DNA of 41,467 bases from Acidimicrobiia bacterium. Lineage in GTDB: Bacteria > Actinomycetota > Acidimicrobiia > Spongiisociales > ZC4RG35. Position numbers and translations under genes: made by a program. Positions 1-8,471 of the stretch are shown here, piece by piece; positions within the stretch are counted from its first letter, which is position 1; each line of letters opens with the position of its first letter. Location: assembly GCA_017577575.1 (NCBI GenBank), contig PKRG01000026.1:1-41467 (forward strand), written 5' to 3'. The notes beneath the pieces were generated by a model. The model saw nothing but the letters and a program-made list of their open reading frames with translations, did not search any database and had not been told where the DNA came from.

Positions 1-993
1 CCCTCGGCCCTCTTCGAACTGGTGTCCTCCACCGACGGCGTCACGGACCTCGGACACGACCCCGCGCCGCCTCGCCCCGAGGTCCTCCGCGCCCCCGACC
101 GGGTTCCAGCGCCCGACCCCCTGTTCCCCGACGGGTGGGCGGCTTCCCTCCGGCGCGCCCTCGAAGATCCCGAGGCTCTGACCGAGATCGCACGTGAGGC
201 GGGGCTGGAAAAGGAGTTCGCCCGCCGCGCCCGAGAGTTCCAGCAGCGCCTCTTCGAGTTGAGCGACGTGCCGGCTGATCCCGCCGCTCCGGAGAGGAAC
301 ACCACGTCGGTGACCGGCCTGGTGGTCTACGCCGCCTGCCCCCGGCGCCACTACTGGACCGAGGTCGACCGGCTCCCCCGCCGGCCCTCCCCGGCGGCCC
401 GCAAGGGGGTGGAGGTCCATCGCCGCATCGAGCTCCACGGGCTCGGTCACGTGCCGATCCGGGAGCTGGACGTCGACGCCTACGACATCCCCGAGGAACC
501 GCAGCGATCTCCCGGTTCCGACCCCTACTCGGCCTACCTCGCCTCACCGTACGCCCAACGCCGGCCGGCGCTCGTCGAAGTCCCGTTCCAGTTCGAAACC
601 GGCGCCGGGGTGACGGTGCGGGGCCGGATCGACGCCGTCTACGCCGAAGACGGCGGGTGGGAGATCGTGGATTTCAAGACCGGGCGCCCCCGTGAGGAAC
701 CGTGGCTGGTCGTCCAGCTGCAGGCGTACGCCGTGGCCGCCCGCAGAGTGGACTTCGGTTTGGCGCCGCCCGAGGACCTGACGGTCACCTTCGTCTACCT
801 CGGAGACGGGTGGGAGGCAGTCCGCCACCCCGTCGACGAAGCCTGGCTGTCGGCGGCCGCGGCCTCGATAGAGTCGATGGCCGCCGGGATCGCGTCGGGC
901 CAGTTCGATCCCCGTCCTTCGGCCGCCTGCCGCTCCTGCGAGTTCGTCCGGTTCTGCCCGGCCGGCGCGGCGTGGCTGGAGGAGCAGGCGTGA
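1..993 (+). CDS. UvrD/Adn-like helicase, C-terminal PD-(D/E)XK nuclease part (5' partial)
   Basis: The reading frame is open from base 1, so the N-terminal helicase part lies outside the window. The visible 330 residues end in a RecB-like nuclease domain: an aspartate in GRIDAVY followed by EIVDFKTGR gives the (D/E)-x-K metal-binding core, and QLQAYA fits RecB motif III. Four cysteines, one in the motif AACPRRHYW (codon near 337) and three in CRSCEFVRFC (near 925-960), match the iron-sulfur staple of AddB/AdnA-type nucleases. The family processes double-strand breaks or other DNA ends with an ATP-driven helicase. That a UvrD-type motor precedes this part is inferred from the family. A stand-alone Cas4-like nuclease is less likely because the frame has no convincing start. 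plsY overlaps it by 4 bp. Confidence 0.82.
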   Translation, partial: PSALFELVSSTDGVTDLGHDPAPPRPEVLRAPDRVPAPDPLFPDGWAASLRRALEDPEALTEIAREAGLEKEFARRAREFQQRLFELSDVPADPAAPERNTTSVTGLVVYAACPRRHYWTEVDRLPRRPSPAARKGVEVHRRIELHGLGHVPIRELDVDAYDIPEEPQRSPGSDPYSAYLASPYAQRRPALVEVPFQFETGAGVTVRGRIDAVYAEDGGWEIVDFKTGRPREEPWLVVQLQAYAVAARRVDFGLAPPEDLTVTFVYLGDGWEAVRHPVDEAWLSAAAASIESMAAGIASGQFDPRPSAACRSCEFVRFCPAGAAWLEEQA

Positions 994-1580
994 TCGCGGC
1001 GGCCCTGGTGGTCGGGTACCTGGTCGGCAGCGCCCCCACCGCCGACTGGCTGGCCCGCCGCCGCGGCATCGACCTGCGTTCGACCGGAAGCGGCAACCCC
1101 GGGACCAACAACGCCCTGCGCACCGGAGGCCCGCGCCTGGCGGCCGCCGTGCTCGTCGTCGAGCTGGCCAAGGGGGCGGCGGCGGTATGGGCCGGCCACT
1201 ACCTGGGGGGTGCCGCCGGGGCGGCCCTGGCGGCGACGGCAGCCACCGCCGCCAACGTCTACAACCCTTGGTTCCGCCTCCGGGGAGGCAAGGGCCTGGC
1301 GATAACCGGGGGCACCCTCGCCGTCGCCTGGCCGTCGGCCCTCCTGGTCCTCGTCGCGGTGATCGGCCTCGGTGTGGCCCTCCTGCGCCGTTCGGGGCCG
1401 GCCGCTCTCCTGACGCTGGCGGGTTACGTGGCGCTGGCGGCGTGGGGCCCCCTGGGTGGCGGCTTGGTCGACGAGCCCGGATGGCTGATGGCGATGGCGG
1501 TCGGCCAATCGGCGCTGATGGCGCCCAAGCACCTGGCCGACACTTTCAGACGAGCCGGCCGTGCTGTGCCTCGAGGATGA
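990..1580 (+). CDS. plsY: Glycerol-3-phosphate acyltransferase PlsY
   Basis: PlsY is a membrane enzyme that transfers acyl groups from acyl-phosphate to glycerol-3-phosphate, the first step of phospholipid synthesis. The 196-residue product has the family length, about five hydrophobic helices, and three signature loops: GSAPTADWLARR near the N-terminus, GSGNPGTNNALRTGG, and RLRGGKGLAITGG. The GTG start was chosen because it overlaps the stop of the upstream nuclease gene (GTGA), a typical coupled arrangement, and gives the membrane start MIAAALVVGYLVGS. Its 3' end runs 35 bp into the convergent dtd gene. PlsX, which makes acyl-phosphate, is not in the window. The C-terminus after the last helix is short and ends in GRAVPRG. 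Confidence 0.9.
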   Translation: MIAAALVVGYLVGSAPTADWLARRRGIDLRSTGSGNPGTNNALRTGGPRLAAAVLVVELAKGAAAVWAGHYLGGAAGAALAATAATAANVYNPWFRLRGGKGLAITGGTLAVAWPSALLVLVAVIGLGVALLRRSGPAALLTLAGYVALAAWGPLGGGLVDEPGWLMAMAVGQSALMAPKHLADTFRRAGRAVPRG

Positions 1581-2001
1581 TCGTCACCGGCCCGTGGTTG
1601 GTGAGCTCGACGTCCATGAGGGCGCCGAACTCGCCCGTGGCCACCACCAGCCCGTCGTCCTCCAGCCGCGCCACGAACACGTCGATCAGGCGCCGGGCCA
1701 TCTCCGGTGGCGCGGCGGAGGTGAACGACGGCCTCCGTCCCTTGCGGGCATCGGCATACAGGGTGAACTGGCTGACTACGAGCACCGACCCGCCGACATC
1801 CGCCACCGACAGGTTCATGGCTCCGTGCTCGTCGGGGAATATGCGGAGGCCGGCGATCTTGTCGGCTAGCGCTCGGGCGTCGGCTTCCGAATCGGTCAGC
1901 GTCACGCCGACGAGCACAACCAGGCCGGTGCCGATGGATCCGACCACCTGGCCGTCGACCCGCACCTCTCCGCGGGAAGCCCGCTGAACGACTGCACGCA
2001 T
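1546..2001 (-). CDS. dtd: D-aminoacyl-tRNA deacylase
   Basis: Dtd hydrolyses D-aminoacyl-tRNA (and mischarged glycyl-tRNA) and so recycles tRNA in the cytoplasm. The 151-residue product starts MRAVVQRASRGEVRV, has the catalytic-site motif SQFTLYADARKGRRPSF, and has the NHGPVT motif carrying the Gly-cisPro pair that excludes L-amino acids. Length and motif order match the family throughout. The ATG at 2001 is the conserved family start. A TAACAT box lies 8 nt before it, so the mRNA is probably leaderless. It is convergent with plsY and overlaps it by 35 bp, and it is divergent from plsB with only 58 bp between the start codons. Confidence 0.93.
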   Translation of the reverse strand: MRAVVQRASRGEVRVDGQVVGSIGTGLVVLVGVTLTDSEADARALADKIAGLRIFPDEHGAMNLSVADVGGSVLVVSQFTLYADARKGRRPSFTSAAPPEMARRLIDVFVARLEDDGLVVATGEFGALMDVELTNHGPVTIILEAQHGRLV

Positions 2002-2009
2002 CCCGCCCG

Positions 2010-2015
2010 ATGTTA
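2010..2015 (-). promoter_or_regulatory. -10 box for dtd (leaderless)
   Basis: TAACAT on the minus strand ends 8 nt before the ATG of dtd, so transcription would start at or next to the start codon. No -35 hexamer is evident at 16-18 bp. It is assigned by the same box-to-start spacing seen at several other genes in this window. Confidence 0.5.
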
Positions 2016-2046
2016 CGTCGCGCCTCCTCATCCGCCGCCCGGTCGG

Positions 2047-2052
2047 TACGAT
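2047..2052 (+). promoter_or_regulatory. -10 box for plsB (leaderless)
   Basis: TACGAT ends 7 nt before the ATG of plsB. No Shine-Dalgarno sequence lies in the short spacer, which agrees with a leaderless mRNA. The -35 region is not recognisable. Confidence 0.5.
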
Positions 2053-2059
2053 CACCGGG

Positions 2060-4342
2060 ATGCGGCTGTTGGCGGATGCGCTCGGGATCTCGCGTGTCAG
2101 GCTTCCCGCCGAGCCGCCCGCTCCCGAGGCACCGCCGGGACACCGCCTCGTCTTCCTGCTCGACGCCTCCACCGAACTGGAGACGCAGCTCCTCACCGGA
2201 TGGGCCAGGCGGGTCGCCGGCCCCGACGCCGAAATCCTCCACGTCGAGTCGTCCCGGATACGCCGCCGACGCCGCACCGACCCGAGGCTCGCCACTGTGG
2301 TGCGTGACGGCGCCGATGCCTGGTTCGTTCCCCTCCGGGTCGTGTGGCTGCCGGCGGAGCGCCAGGGTCGCCGCACCGTGTCCTGGGTCGACCTCCTCAA
2401 GTTGGGAGACCCCCGGGACCCTCGTTGGCTCCGCGACTACTTGATCCTCCTCCTCTTCCCCGACCGCGTGCGCATCGTGGTGGGCGAGGGAGCGTCCGGC
2501 GCCTCTCTCGTCGCCGACCACGCCGGCGACCATCGCCCCCTGGACGGCTTCGTGACTCGCCGAGCCTGGCTCGCCCTCGACCGCTCCGAGCGAGCCGAAC
2601 GCGGCGACCGCTACAAGATCCCCCGCTTCCTCGCCGAAGACATCCTCGGCGACCCCACCTTCCAGGGGAAGGCGGTCGAGTTGGGTGCCCGCCGAGGGCT
2701 GTCGCCCCGCCGCTCCCTCTCCCGGGCCCGTTACTACCTGTCGGAGATCGCCGCCACCCACAGCCCGTTCCTGATCGACCTGATCGCCAACCTGATCCAC
2801 TGGGTGATCCGCAAGGGGTACGGCGCCATCCACTACGACCCGGCGTCGATCCGCCAGATCGCCAAGCTGGGACGTGACCATCCCCTCGTTTTCCTGCCGT
2901 CGCACAAGTCGAACTTCGACCGTCTGTCTCTGCAGTTCATCCTGTGGGAGAACGACCTGCCCCCGAACCACACCGCCGGCGGCATCAACATGAACTTCTT
3001 CCCCGTCGGGCCGCTCGTCCGCCGCACGGGCGTCTTCTTCATCCGCCGCACGTTCAAAGGCAACGACCTCTACAAACACGTGCTCACCTCGTACATCGAC
3101 TACCTGGTGGAGCGCCGCTTCCCGCTCGAGTGGTACATGGAGGGGGGACGCTCCCGCACCGGCAAACTGCGGCCGCCCCGCTACGGCCTCCTCTCATGGG
3201 TCGTCGACGCGTTCAAGCGGCGGAAGGCCGACGACGTGTACCTGATCCCGGTGTCGATCGCCTACGACCACATCCACGAGGTCGGCGCCTACGTGGCCGA
3301 GGTGACGGGAAGCACGAAGGAGAAGGAGAGCTTCGGGTGGGCCCTCAAGTTCTACCGGAGCCTGCGCCGCCGCTACGGAGACATCCACATCCGCTTCGCC
3401 GAGCCGCTGTCGGTGGCCCAATCGATCGGCTCCGGAGACGAGCTCGACGTCCAGAAGCTGGCGTTCGAGGTGATGTATCGGATCAGCATGGCCACCCCGG
3501 TGACCCCCACCGCGCTCGTCGCCACCGTGATGCTCGCTTCCCGTGGCGCAGCCCGGGACCTGCCGAGCATCGCCGGCGACTGCCGCCAGCTCGCCCGCTA
3601 CATCGAAGGACGCGACCTGCCGACGACGGTTCCCTCCCTCCCCAGCACCGAGCCCGAAGTGGCATCGACGCTGGATCTGATGGTCGACCACAAGCTCGTG
3701 ACGCGGCTCCAGGTGGGAAGGCGGGTCGTCTTCTGGATGAATCCCGAGCAGACGCTCCGGTCCTCCTACTACGCCAACACCGTGATGCACTACTTCGTGC
3801 CCCGCGGGATCGCCGAGGTGGCGCTCCGCGCCCGCGACCTCGACGGGTTCTGGGCCGACGTGTGGGCTCTGCGGGACCTCTTGAAGTTCGAGTTCTACTT
3901 CGCCGCCCGGGAGGAGTTCGAGAAGGCCATAGTCGACGAGCTCGACGCCGAGGTGGCGGACTGGAGAGAGAGGATCGGCACCGGAAAGCCCGTCCAGCTG
4001 TCGCCGTCGGTCGCCGACTTCGCCATCCTGCCGTTCCTCGAGGCCTATCAGGTGGTCGCCGACCAATTGGTGGCGACCGAGGGGACGCCCGACCAGAAGC
4101 AGTTCCTCGCCGCATGCCTGGACCGGGGAACGCTCTATCGCCTGGAGAGGCGGATCCTCTGCGACGAGAGCGTGTCACAGGCCCTGTACGAGGGCGTGGT
4201 GCTGCTCGCCCGCAACCGGGGCTTGTGGGAGGACTCGGACGGCGTGACCGAACGGAGGGAGGAGTTCGCCCGCGAGGTGGAGCGGCTGCGGTCGGCGACG
4301 GGCGCCTTCGAGCCGGCCGAAAGGCCCTCGCTCAGGCCCTGA
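2060..4342 (+). CDS. plsB: Glycerol-3-phosphate 1-O-acyltransferase, PlsB/GPAT family
   Basis: This 760-residue protein belongs to the PlsB/GPAT family, which acylates the sn-1 position of glycerol-3-phosphate using acyl-CoA or acyl-ACP. The acyltransferase blocks are in order: block I PSHKSNFDR with the HX4D catalytic pair at His282 and Asp287; block II GVFFIRRTFKGNDLYK; block III LEWYMEGGRSRTGKLRPP, which binds the glycerol-phosphate; and block IV VYLIPVSIAYDHIHEV. The length agrees with mycobacterial PlsB2-type proteins, with an N-terminal helical region before the catalytic core and a long C-terminal helical domain. The ATG at 2060 was preferred because of the well-placed -10 box. The 3' end overlaps the convergent ABC permease gene by 11 bp. 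PlsY is encoded nearby, so two G3P acylation routes appear available. Confidence 0.9.
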   Translation: MRLLADALGISRVRLPAEPPAPEAPPGHRLVFLLDASTELETQLLTGWARRVAGPDAEILHVESSRIRRRRRTDPRLATVVRDGADAWFVPLRVVWLPAERQGRRTVSWVDLLKLGDPRDPRWLRDYLILLLFPDRVRIVVGEGASGASLVADHAGDHRPLDGFVTRRAWLALDRSERAERGDRYKIPRFLAEDILGDPTFQGKAVELGARRGLSPRRSLSRARYYLSEIAATHSPFLIDLIANLIHWVIRKGYGAIHYDPASIRQIAKLGRDHPLVFLPSHKSNFDRLSLQFILWENDLPPNHTAGGINMNFFPVGPLVRRTGVFFIRRTFKGNDLYKHVLTSYIDYLVERRFPLEWYMEGGRSRTGKLRPPRYGLLSWVVDAFKRRKADDVYLIPVSIAYDHIHEVGAYVAEVTGSTKEKESFGWALKFYRSLRRRYGDIHIRFAEPLSVAQSIGSGDELDVQKLAFEVMYRISMATPVTPTALVATVMLASRGAARDLPSIAGDCRQLARYIEGRDLPTTVPSLPSTEPEVASTLDLMVDHKLVTRLQVGRRVVFWMNPEQTLRSSYYANTVMHYFVPRGIAEVALRARDLDGFWADVWALRDLLKFEFYFAAREEFEKAIVDELDAEVADWRERIGTGKPVQLSPSVADFAILPFLEAYQVVADQLVATEGTPDQKQFLAACLDRGTLYRLERRILCDESVSQALYEGVVLLARNRGLWEDSDGVTERREEFAREVERLRSATGAFEPAERPSLRP

Positions 4343-5471
4343 TCACGGCGCGGAGCCGCCAGCTGGCGAGGAGGATCAGCCCGCCGGCGTAGAGGCAGAG
4401 CACACCCACCTCGGGCAGCACGTCGGCCACCGAGCCGCCCCGGTAGGTGAGGTCGGCGAACCCGTCGAGCGCCCACGCGTGCGGCGTCACGTGAGCGATC
4501 GTGCGAAGGCCAGGGGAGAAAAGCTCCAGAGGCAGCATGCAGCCCCCCAGCGCGGCGAGGCCGATGCTGGAGATCACCGATATCCCCGCCGCCTGCTCGG
4601 GGTTGCGGAACAGCGTCCCGAGGAGCATCGCCGCCCCGGCGCCGACGGCGGCGAGAGGGACGAGGACGAGGATCCATCCCAGCGGGTCGCCCCAGTCGAC
4701 CCTGAACAGGATCAGGCTGAAGACGACTATGTAGACGCCCTGGAAGAGGCCGACGAGAAAGCGCGCCATTCCCTCGCCGGCGATGACCGTGGCGGTCGGG
4801 GTGGGAGTCGACAGCATCCGGTGGGTGATGCCGAGCTGGCGGTTCTGGATCAGCACCGCCGAGCCGGTCAGGGCGGTGAGGAAGACGAACATCACGAGCA
4901 TCCCCGCCGCGCCGACGTCGAACTGGCCGGCGTCGGGGAACAGCTCCTCGCCGACCCTCTCCGTCTGCACCTCTACACCGGCCGCCCGGACCGGCGCCAC
5001 GTCCTCCAGCGCCTCCGTGAACTCGGCGCCTGTGCTCCGGGCGACGATCGCGGCCACGCGGTGGTCGGCGGTCACCTCTGCCACGGCCGCCTCGAGGATC
5101 GGCTGGAGGGCACCCGGTTCGTCGGGGCGGCGGACGAACCCGATCTGGGACGCCCGCCCCTCCGAGATGGCATCGTCGAACCCGTCGGGGAAGACGATCC
5201 CTGCCGACGCCGCTCCCCTCTCGACGGCGTCGACCACCTCGGATTCGGATTCGACTTCCCGAAACACGACCGAGTCGGCCATCCGCTCCACTATCGCCTC
5301 GACGAGGGGCCCTCCGTCGTGGCTGACCACGACCGAAGGGCCGCTCCCCGAACCGAACTGGGCGCCGACCAGGAGGATGATCACCAGGGGGAAGATGAAG
5401 ACGAAGAAGATGTTCGAGCGGTCGCGCAACATGCGCCGCAGCCCGACGAGGCCGATTTGGACCACTTTCAT
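4332..5471 (-). CDS. ABC-2 family transporter permease (second of pair)
   Basis: The 379-residue product has the ABC-2 (YhgE/NatB-like) layout: one N-terminal helix (residues about 21-37, with FFVFIFPLVIILLVG), an extracytoplasmic domain of about 150 residues, then a cluster of five to six helices in the C-terminal half. The segment LGITHRMLSTPTPTATVIAGE is the cytoplasmic loop typical of these permeases, and a short loop near the C-terminus (TPHAWALDGFADL) matches the conserved region also seen in the first permease (TPHAWFMRGIGEL). It probably forms a heterodimer with that neighbour, powered by the ATPase of the same operon. The ATG overlaps the upstream stop by 4 bp (ATGA). The substrate cannot be read from the sequence; drugs, lipids or peptides are all possible. 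Confidence 0.85.
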   Translation of the reverse strand: MKVVQIGLVGLRRMLRDRSNIFFVFIFPLVIILLVGAQFGSGSGPSVVVSHDGGPLVEAIVERMADSVVFREVESESEVVDAVERGAASAGIVFPDGFDDAISEGRASQIGFVRRPDEPGALQPILEAAVAEVTADHRVAAIVARSTGAEFTEALEDVAPVRAAGVEVQTERVGEELFPDAGQFDVGAAGMLVMFVFLTALTGSAVLIQNRQLGITHRMLSTPTPTATVIAGEGMARFLVGLFQGVYIVVFSLILFRVDWGDPLGWILVLVPLAAVGAGAAMLLGTLFRNPEQAAGISVISSIGLAALGGCMLPLELFSPGLRTIAHVTPHAWALDGFADLTYRGGSVADVLPEVGVLCLYAGGLILLASWRLRAVIRA

Positions 5472-6640
5472 CCGAACCGCCTCCTCAAGGCCGCGATCGC
5501 CCCCAGGCCGCCCACCACGGCGAAGACGGCCAGGGCCGCCAGGGAAGGGGTGATCGACGCCAGGCCGCCGCCGGCCTGGAGCTCGCCGATCCCCCGCATG
5601 AACCAGGCATGCGGGGTGGCCAAGGAGGCGATCTCGAGCGCCCGGTTGCCACCGGTGACGGGAAAGAAGCTGCCACCCACCAGACCCATCACCACGGCGA
5701 TGATCGAAACGAGGTTGCCGGCGGCGTCGACGGTGCGGGCGAAGGCCGTCACGACACCCACCAGGGAGGTGGCGGCCAGCGCCACGGCCACGAAGAGGGC
5801 GCCCAGGGCGAGAGGGGGTCCCCAGTTGGCGCCCATGAGGAGGGTGGTCGCCACCGCCAGGATCGTCAGGGCGATGACGGCGAGGACGAAGCTGGTCTGG
5901 GCCTTGCCGAGGGGAATCGCCCATCGAGGGATGGGCGCCGCCTCCAGCCGGGCGAGGGTCCCGCCCTGTTCTTCCTCTAGGAGCTCCAGTACCCCGAACT
6001 GGACGAGGAAGAAGAGGAAGAAGACCGCCATCGACACCGAGAAGAAGGTGGCGGAGTCGAGCACCCGGGTGGCGGCCTCCACGGGGCCGACCGTGACCAA
6101 CGGCTCGACCTCGGCGGCCGCAGCCGTCACCCGCTCGATCACGTCGGGGCCCCCACCCCCGCCGGCCAGCACCGCTCCCACCGCCCGCTGGGTGTCGGAG
6201 ACGCCGGTGGCGAAGGCGGTGGCGATGCTCTCGGCGATGTCGGTGACCGTGGGCGCGTCGACGGAGCCGATGACGTCTACGGTGGCGGGCTCGCCGGCGA
6301 ACACACGGGCGCTGAATCCTTCCGGCACGACTATCCCGGCCCCCAGGTCGCCGTCGGCCACCCGAGCACGGAGGGAGTCGGCGTCGTCGAGCCGCTCGAC
6401 CTCGATGATGCCATCTGCCGACAGCGCCTCCATCGCTTCGCCGAACCCTGCGGCGACTTCGCCGCCGTCCTCGTCGACGAAGCCGATCGTGGCGATCGAG
6501 TCGTTCCCGAACGCCCCGCCGAAGACGATGCTGAAGATGTAGGCCAGCACCAGCGGGGCGACGACGCCGAGGATGAACGCCGAGCGATCCCGCAGGCGCA
6601 GCCGCAGGTCTTTGGCCGTGATCCGCCAGGCAGCTCTCAT
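5468..6640 (-). CDS. ABC-2 family transporter permease (first of pair)
   Basis: This 390-residue integral membrane protein has the same plan as its downstream partner: an N-terminal helix (FILGVVAPLVLAYIFSIVFGG), a large extracytoplasmic domain (residues about 45-195), then a five- to six-helix C-terminal bundle beginning FFSVSMAVFFLFFLV. The loop LARLEAAPIPRWAIPLGK is the usual cytoplasmic loop of ABC-2 permeases. The extracytoplasmic domain has a Gly-rich stretch (GGGGGP) near residue 183. Start ATG shares one base with the ATPase stop (TGATG). The pair of similar permeases with one ATPase suggests a heterodimeric exporter. The substrate is unknown. Confidence 0.85.
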   Translation of the reverse strand: MRAAWRITAKDLRLRLRDRSAFILGVVAPLVLAYIFSIVFGGAFGNDSIATIGFVDEDGGEVAAGFGEAMEALSADGIIEVERLDDADSLRARVADGDLGAGIVVPEGFSARVFAGEPATVDVIGSVDAPTVTDIAESIATAFATGVSDTQRAVGAVLAGGGGGPDVIERVTAAAAEVEPLVTVGPVEAATRVLDSATFFSVSMAVFFLFFLVQFGVLELLEEEQGGTLARLEAAPIPRWAIPLGKAQTSFVLAVIALTILAVATTLLMGANWGPPLALGALFVAVALAATSLVGVVTAFARTVDAAGNLVSIIAVVMGLVGGSFFPVTGGNRALEIASLATPHAWFMRGIGELQAGGGLASITPSLAALAVFAVVGGLGAIAALRRRFG

Positions 6641-7578
6641 CAGTCGCGCAACGCCTTCCCGGTGAGGTGGAGGAACACCGCCTCCAGGTCCGGCTCCTGG
6701 ATCTCGACGCCGGTCACGGTCATTCCCGAAGCGCCGGCGGCCGCGAGCAAGGAGGGCAGCACCGACGAGGCGTCGCGGGCCAGGACGCTGAGGGTGCCGT
6801 CGCCGACCGCGGCCTCGCTGACTCCTTCCACGGAGCGGATGGCGGTGGCGGCCGCTTCGATCCCGTCCCTGCCCCGCAGCTCGATGCGGTCCATCTGGCC
6901 AACCTGGGCTACGAGCTCCCGGCGCGTCCCCTCGGCGACGATGCGCCCTTCGTCGATGATCCCGACTCGGTCACAGAGGCGCTCCGCCTCCTCCATGTAA
7001 TGGGTGGTGTAGAGCACCGACATCCCCTCGTCGGCGAGCCTTTCGACCGACTCGAGGATCGAGTTGCGGGACTGGGGGTCAACCCCCACGGTCGGCTCGT
7101 CCAGTATCAACAGCTGGGGGCGGTGGAGCAGGCCGATGGCGATGTTCAGCCGCCGCTTCATGCCGCCGGAGTACTCGGACGTCTTGTCGCCTCGCCGCGT
7201 CTCCAGGCCCACCGTTTCGAGGACCTCGTCGATGCGCTCGGACAGCTCCGAGCCGCCCATCCCGTACAGGCGGCCGAAGAACCGCAGGTTCTCCTCGGCG
7301 GTGAGGTCCGGGTATATGGCGATGTCCTGGGGGACGAGCCCCACCAGGGCTTTCGCCTCGAGCGCCCCCGCCCCCATGGGCCTGCCGAGCACCTCGATCC
7401 GGCCCCGGTCAGGGCGCAGCAGCCCGGCGATCATCGAGATCGTCGTCGTCTTTCCGGCGCCGTTCGGCCCCAACAACCCGTACGTCTCGCCTTGGCGGAT
7501 GCTGAACGAGACGCCGTCGACGGCCTTCAGCTCGCCGAAAGCTCGAGCGAGGTCTTCGACCACTAGGACATCGGTCAT
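6640..7578 (-). CDS. ABC transporter ATPase (ABC-2 exporter)
   Basis: This is the cytoplasmic ATP-binding subunit of the exporter formed with the two downstream permeases. The 312-residue protein has Walker A GPNGAGKTTT near residue 36, a Q-loop in VGLVPQDIAIYPDLT, signature YSGGMKRRL, Walker B LLILDEPTVGVDPQ and an H-loop in YTTHYMEEAERL, all intact. A C-terminal extension of about 80 residues (starting RIELRGRDGIEAA) is the DUF4162-like domain common in drug and lantibiotic exporters. The ATG overlaps the regulator gene stop by 4 bp (ATGA), so it is translated after the regulator. Confidence 0.93.
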   Translation of the reverse strand: MTDVLVVEDLARAFGELKAVDGVSFSIRQGETYGLLGPNGAGKTTTISMIAGLLRPDRGRIEVLGRPMGAGALEAKALVGLVPQDIAIYPDLTAEENLRFFGRLYGMGGSELSERIDEVLETVGLETRRGDKTSEYSGGMKRRLNIAIGLLHRPQLLILDEPTVGVDPQSRNSILESVERLADEGMSVLYTTHYMEEAERLCDRVGIIDEGRIVAEGTRRELVAQVGQMDRIELRGRDGIEAAATAIRSVEGVSEAAVGDGTLSVLARDASSVLPSLLAAAGASGMTVTGVEIQEPDLEAVFLHLTGKALRD

Positions 7579-7892
7579 GGCTCACCTACCTGTGCGATCA
7601 GCTCTCTCAGCGCCGCCAGGTGGTCGGCCAGCGCTCGGCGGCCGAGCTTGGTGGCGACTATCCAAGTCCGGGGCCGCCGTCCTTCGAAGGTCTTGTGGGT
7701 CTCGACGTACCCCGCCTCGTGGAGGACAGACAGATGCCGGCTGAGGTTCCCGTCGGTGACGCCGAGCACGTCCCGGAGATGGGTGAAGTCGACCTTCTCC
7801 GCCTCGGCTAGCACCGCCAGGATCCCGAGGCGGACCCGCTGGTGGACGACCTCGTCGAGTTGCAGGATCGGATGGCCGGACCGGGCGGTCAT
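7575..7892 (-). CDS. Winged-helix transcriptional regulator (HTH_34-like)
   Basis: This 105-residue protein is a single winged-helix DNA-binding domain. The recognition-helix region is FTHLRDVLGVTDGNLSRHLSVLHEAGYVE, described here as residues about 36-64, followed by a basic wing KTFEGRRPRTW. It fits the small ArsR/MarR-like family with a LGVTDGNLSxHL motif. There are no cysteines arranged for metal sensing, so a metal-sensing ArsR role is unlikely. The gene sits between a small membrane protein and the ABC ATPase with 4-bp overlaps on both sides. Such regulators usually control their own exporter operon; the palindrome overlapping the operon promoter (8465-8482) is the obvious candidate binding site. 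The ligand, if any, is unknown. Confidence 0.88.
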   Translation of the reverse strand: MTARSGHPILQLDEVVHQRVRLGILAVLAEAEKVDFTHLRDVLGVTDGNLSRHLSVLHEAGYVETHKTFEGRRPRTWIVATKLGRRALADHLAALRELIAQVGEP

Positions 7893-8434
7893 GGCTTCAT
7901 CCACCATGCGTTGGCGGCGGTCCCGATGGCCAACATCCCGCCCAGGCCCCGGTACAGCGCCTCTGGCTCGACGGGCAGGGCGAGGGCCGCGAGGGCCAGG
8001 CCGGCGAGGGCCGCCTGGACTAGGGCCGCCCGGCGATGGTGGTCGAGCCAGGCGAACCCGGCGAATCCCATCCCGAGGACGAACCAGGTCCAGCCCGCCA
8101 GGAAACCGTGGGAAAAGACTGCTCCTCCGCCGAAGCTGGCGATCCCGATGGCGGAGCCGATCGCCCAGTAGCGCCAGTCGGACCGGCGGGCGAGACGCGC
8201 CCCCGACAGGCGCACATCGGAGATGGCGGTCAGGGCCATGGCCACCGGCACGGCGGCCACCCAGTACCACAGGGCCCGAGGGCCGGCGATCGCGGCGCCG
8301 GCGAAGACCGCCGCCCAGATCGCGAACGAGATCCAGCTGTGCTCGCCGATCCGAAAACGCGTGGCGCGACGCGCACGTTCGACCTCGGAGAGCAACAGCC
8401 GGGCGTCCTCGGGACGCAGGGAGGTCGTGTCCAT
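7889..8434 (-). CDS. Small multi-pass membrane protein heading the ABC operon
   Basis: This 181-residue protein has about six predicted hydrophobic helices after a charged cytoplasmic N-terminus (residues 1-35, rich in Arg and Glu, containing LLLSEVERARRATRFRIGEH). I do not recognise a named family with certainty; it resembles the small membrane proteins commonly paired with winged-helix regulators of this type, which may sequester or sense for the regulator. The start at 8434 was chosen over an upstream in-frame ATG at 8458 because a -10 box (TATGCT) lies 8 nt upstream and would fall inside the longer version. Its stop overlaps the regulator start (ATGA). Confidence 0.75.
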   Translation of the reverse strand: MDTTSLRPEDARLLLSEVERARRATRFRIGEHSWISFAIWAAVFAGAAIAGPRALWYWVAAVPVAMALTAISDVRLSGARLARRSDWRYWAIGSAIGIASFGGGAVFSHGFLAGWTWFVLGMGFAGFAWLDHHRRAALVQAALAGLALAALALPVEPEALYRGLGGMLAIGTAANAWWMKP

Positions 8435-8442
8435 GCGGGGCC

Positions 8443-8471
8443 AGCATACGGCAGTCACTTTGTCCTGTAAA
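8443..8471 (-). promoter_or_regulatory. Promoter of the five-gene ABC operon
   Basis: On the minus strand TTTACA (8466-8471), a 17-bp spacer and TATGCT (8443-8448) form a good housekeeping-sigma promoter, the only one in the window with both hexamers clear. TATGCT ends 8 nt before the ATG at 8434, so the transcript is expected to be leaderless. The -35 hexamer lies within the palindrome at 8465-8482. Confidence 0.7.

Noticed and set aside
1424..3079. Long minus-strand ORF (551 residues) across plsY, dtd and plsB
   Set aside because: Composition is Arg/Gly/Asp-rich and has no motifs, and it lies over plsB on the other strand. Dtd in its own frame explains the only real minus-strand gene.
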